Positions 38,328-39,230 of a stretch of 39,230 bases of DNA are shown here, piece by piece. The stretch lies in assembly GCA_905221605.1 (NCBI GenBank), contig CAJNDS010000240.1, positions 17,501 through 56,730 on the forward strand, given 5' to 3'. The position numbers were made by a program, and so were the translations under genes. The notes beneath the pieces are model-generated. The model did not search any database, was not told where the DNA came from, and worked only from the letters and a program-made list of their open reading frames with translations. How positions within the stretch are numbered: position 1 is the stretch's first letter; the number at the start of each line of letters is the position of its first letter. This DNA is from Symbiodinium natans. Taxonomy: Eukaryota; Sar; Dinophyceae; Suessiales; Symbiodiniaceae.

Positions 38328-38870
38328 ATCTCTCAGTCGTGCTTTGTCCTTGACCTGAGGTCGGGCAATGCCCCGGCTTCTGCACGATGTGGAGGCCGGG
38401 CAGTGGCCGAGATGTTGAACCACCAACTCGAACATTATATAGCCTTTTTCAGTGGAGCATCCTCAGAGCGTGCCTTCGTATGACAACCTTCTAACCGGAA
38501 GCCCAGCCCTGTGCGCATCTGCTTACTCGTACTGATGTGCCGCAGATACTTGCAAGTCGCCATTTTGTCCATTTCCCCACGTTAACAGAGGCCACCCTTG
38601 GTGACCGACTTTTGATTCTAGATTGTCAGGGTCGAACACCACGACATGCAAGCACTACAGCCATCTACAGCCCTTGCGTTGTGTTTACAGAAGGCGAATC
38701 TGCAGCGCGATATATGTGGGGTAGGTGCAGCTCAACTTGTTGGAAATGCTCGAGCAGGTGGAATCTAAAAGGAAAAATACCATACCCAGTATATTGTCGG
38801 CCTAGCGGCACGGGCCGGCCCACGCCCCCAAAAAACGAAACCTTGAAACTTGGCATGTGAAATCCTCAGC
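38328..38870. other. No gene recognised
   Basis: A 107-codon + frame (38537-38860) shows no domain. Confidence 0.35.
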
Positions 38871-38875
38871 TCTTC

Positions 38876-39230
38876 TCTCTGTTATTTTTTTTCTGCCTCA
38901 TTTCTCTTTTTTCTCTCCTGTTTATCTTCTCTCTACTCTCTCTCTTCTCTCTCTTCTTTCTCTTCTTTCTCTTCTCCCTCCTCTCTCTCTTCTCTCTCTT
39001 CTCTCTCTTCTCTCTCTTCTCTCTCTTCTCTCTCTTCTCTCTCTTCTCTCTCTTCTCTCTCTTCTCTCTCTTCTCTCTCTCCTCTCTTCTCTCTCTTCTC
39101 TCTCTTTTCTCTCTTCTCTCTCTTCTCTCTCTTCTCTCTCTTCTCTCTCTTCTCTCTCTTCTCTCTCTTCTCTCTCTCTTCTCTCTCTCTTCTCTCTCTC
39201 TTCTCTCTCTCTTCTCTCTCTCTTCTCTCT
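38876..39230. repeat. CT-rich polypyrimidine satellite
   Basis: TTCTCTCTC units with a 9-bp period, moving to an 11-bp period near the end. It runs off the window. Confidence 0.95.

Overview
The window looks like nuclear DNA of a dinoflagellate, most likely a symbiodiniacean or another suessialean. The reasons are: many interstitial copies of the plant-type telomere heptamer (CCCTAAA/TTTAGGG); tiny exons that fit GC splice donors and AG|G acceptors; a decayed match to the dinoflagellate spliced leader; a cold-shock-domain gene copy; and a LINE-type retrotransposon in a repeat-rich, gene-poor setting. No rRNA, tRNA or CRISPR array was found. Most coding claims rest on reading frames and residue patterns, because no database search was possible.

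Layout. 1-1872 is an AAC-based satellite whose + strand has no T. 1873-7834 is a LINE-like retrotransposon on the minus strand. Its upstream ORF (7834 to 4625) carries an APE-type endonuclease and a reverse transcriptase. A second frame (4650/4602 to 3118) carries three zinc-finger-like motifs and a recognisable ubiquitin-specific protease (USP, peptidase C19) domain. The element is followed by a 3' region with tandem repeats and paired short hairpins. A second AAC/CAAA tract (7921-8160) lies at its 5' side.

From about 8.9 to 19.03 kb the + strand appears to hold one long gene for a coiled-coil protein, split into about 26 very small exons. Many are exactly 42 nt (14 residues, two heptads), 39 or 63 nt, and the best-defined ones start and end in phase 0. 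The proposed introns begin GC, end AG, and are full of telomere-like repeats, inverted-repeat elements and a recurrent short repeat. A three-exon module (42-39-42 nt) is clearly duplicated near the 3' end. The gene ends in a 198-nt exon with a stop at 19027-19029.

19.1-26.1 kb holds repeats (a three-copy dispersed unit, a 61-bp tandem array, telomere-variant tracts), a possible relict spliced leader, and a two-exon candidate gene with a double-stranded-RNA-binding-like domain (22.3-23.2 kb). 26.2-39.2 kb is gene-poor: a strong unidentified exon (26254-26496), a decayed reverse transcriptase (about 28.6-29.1 kb), an unidentified ORF (29575-30027), a frameshifted cold-shock-domain copy (32600-32826), a small MITE with a 4-bp target duplication (34963-35064), several simple repeats and a terminal polypyrimidine tract.

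The two most notable systems are the retrotransposon that appears to encode its own deubiquitinase-like protease, and the coiled-coil gene built from heptad-sized exons.
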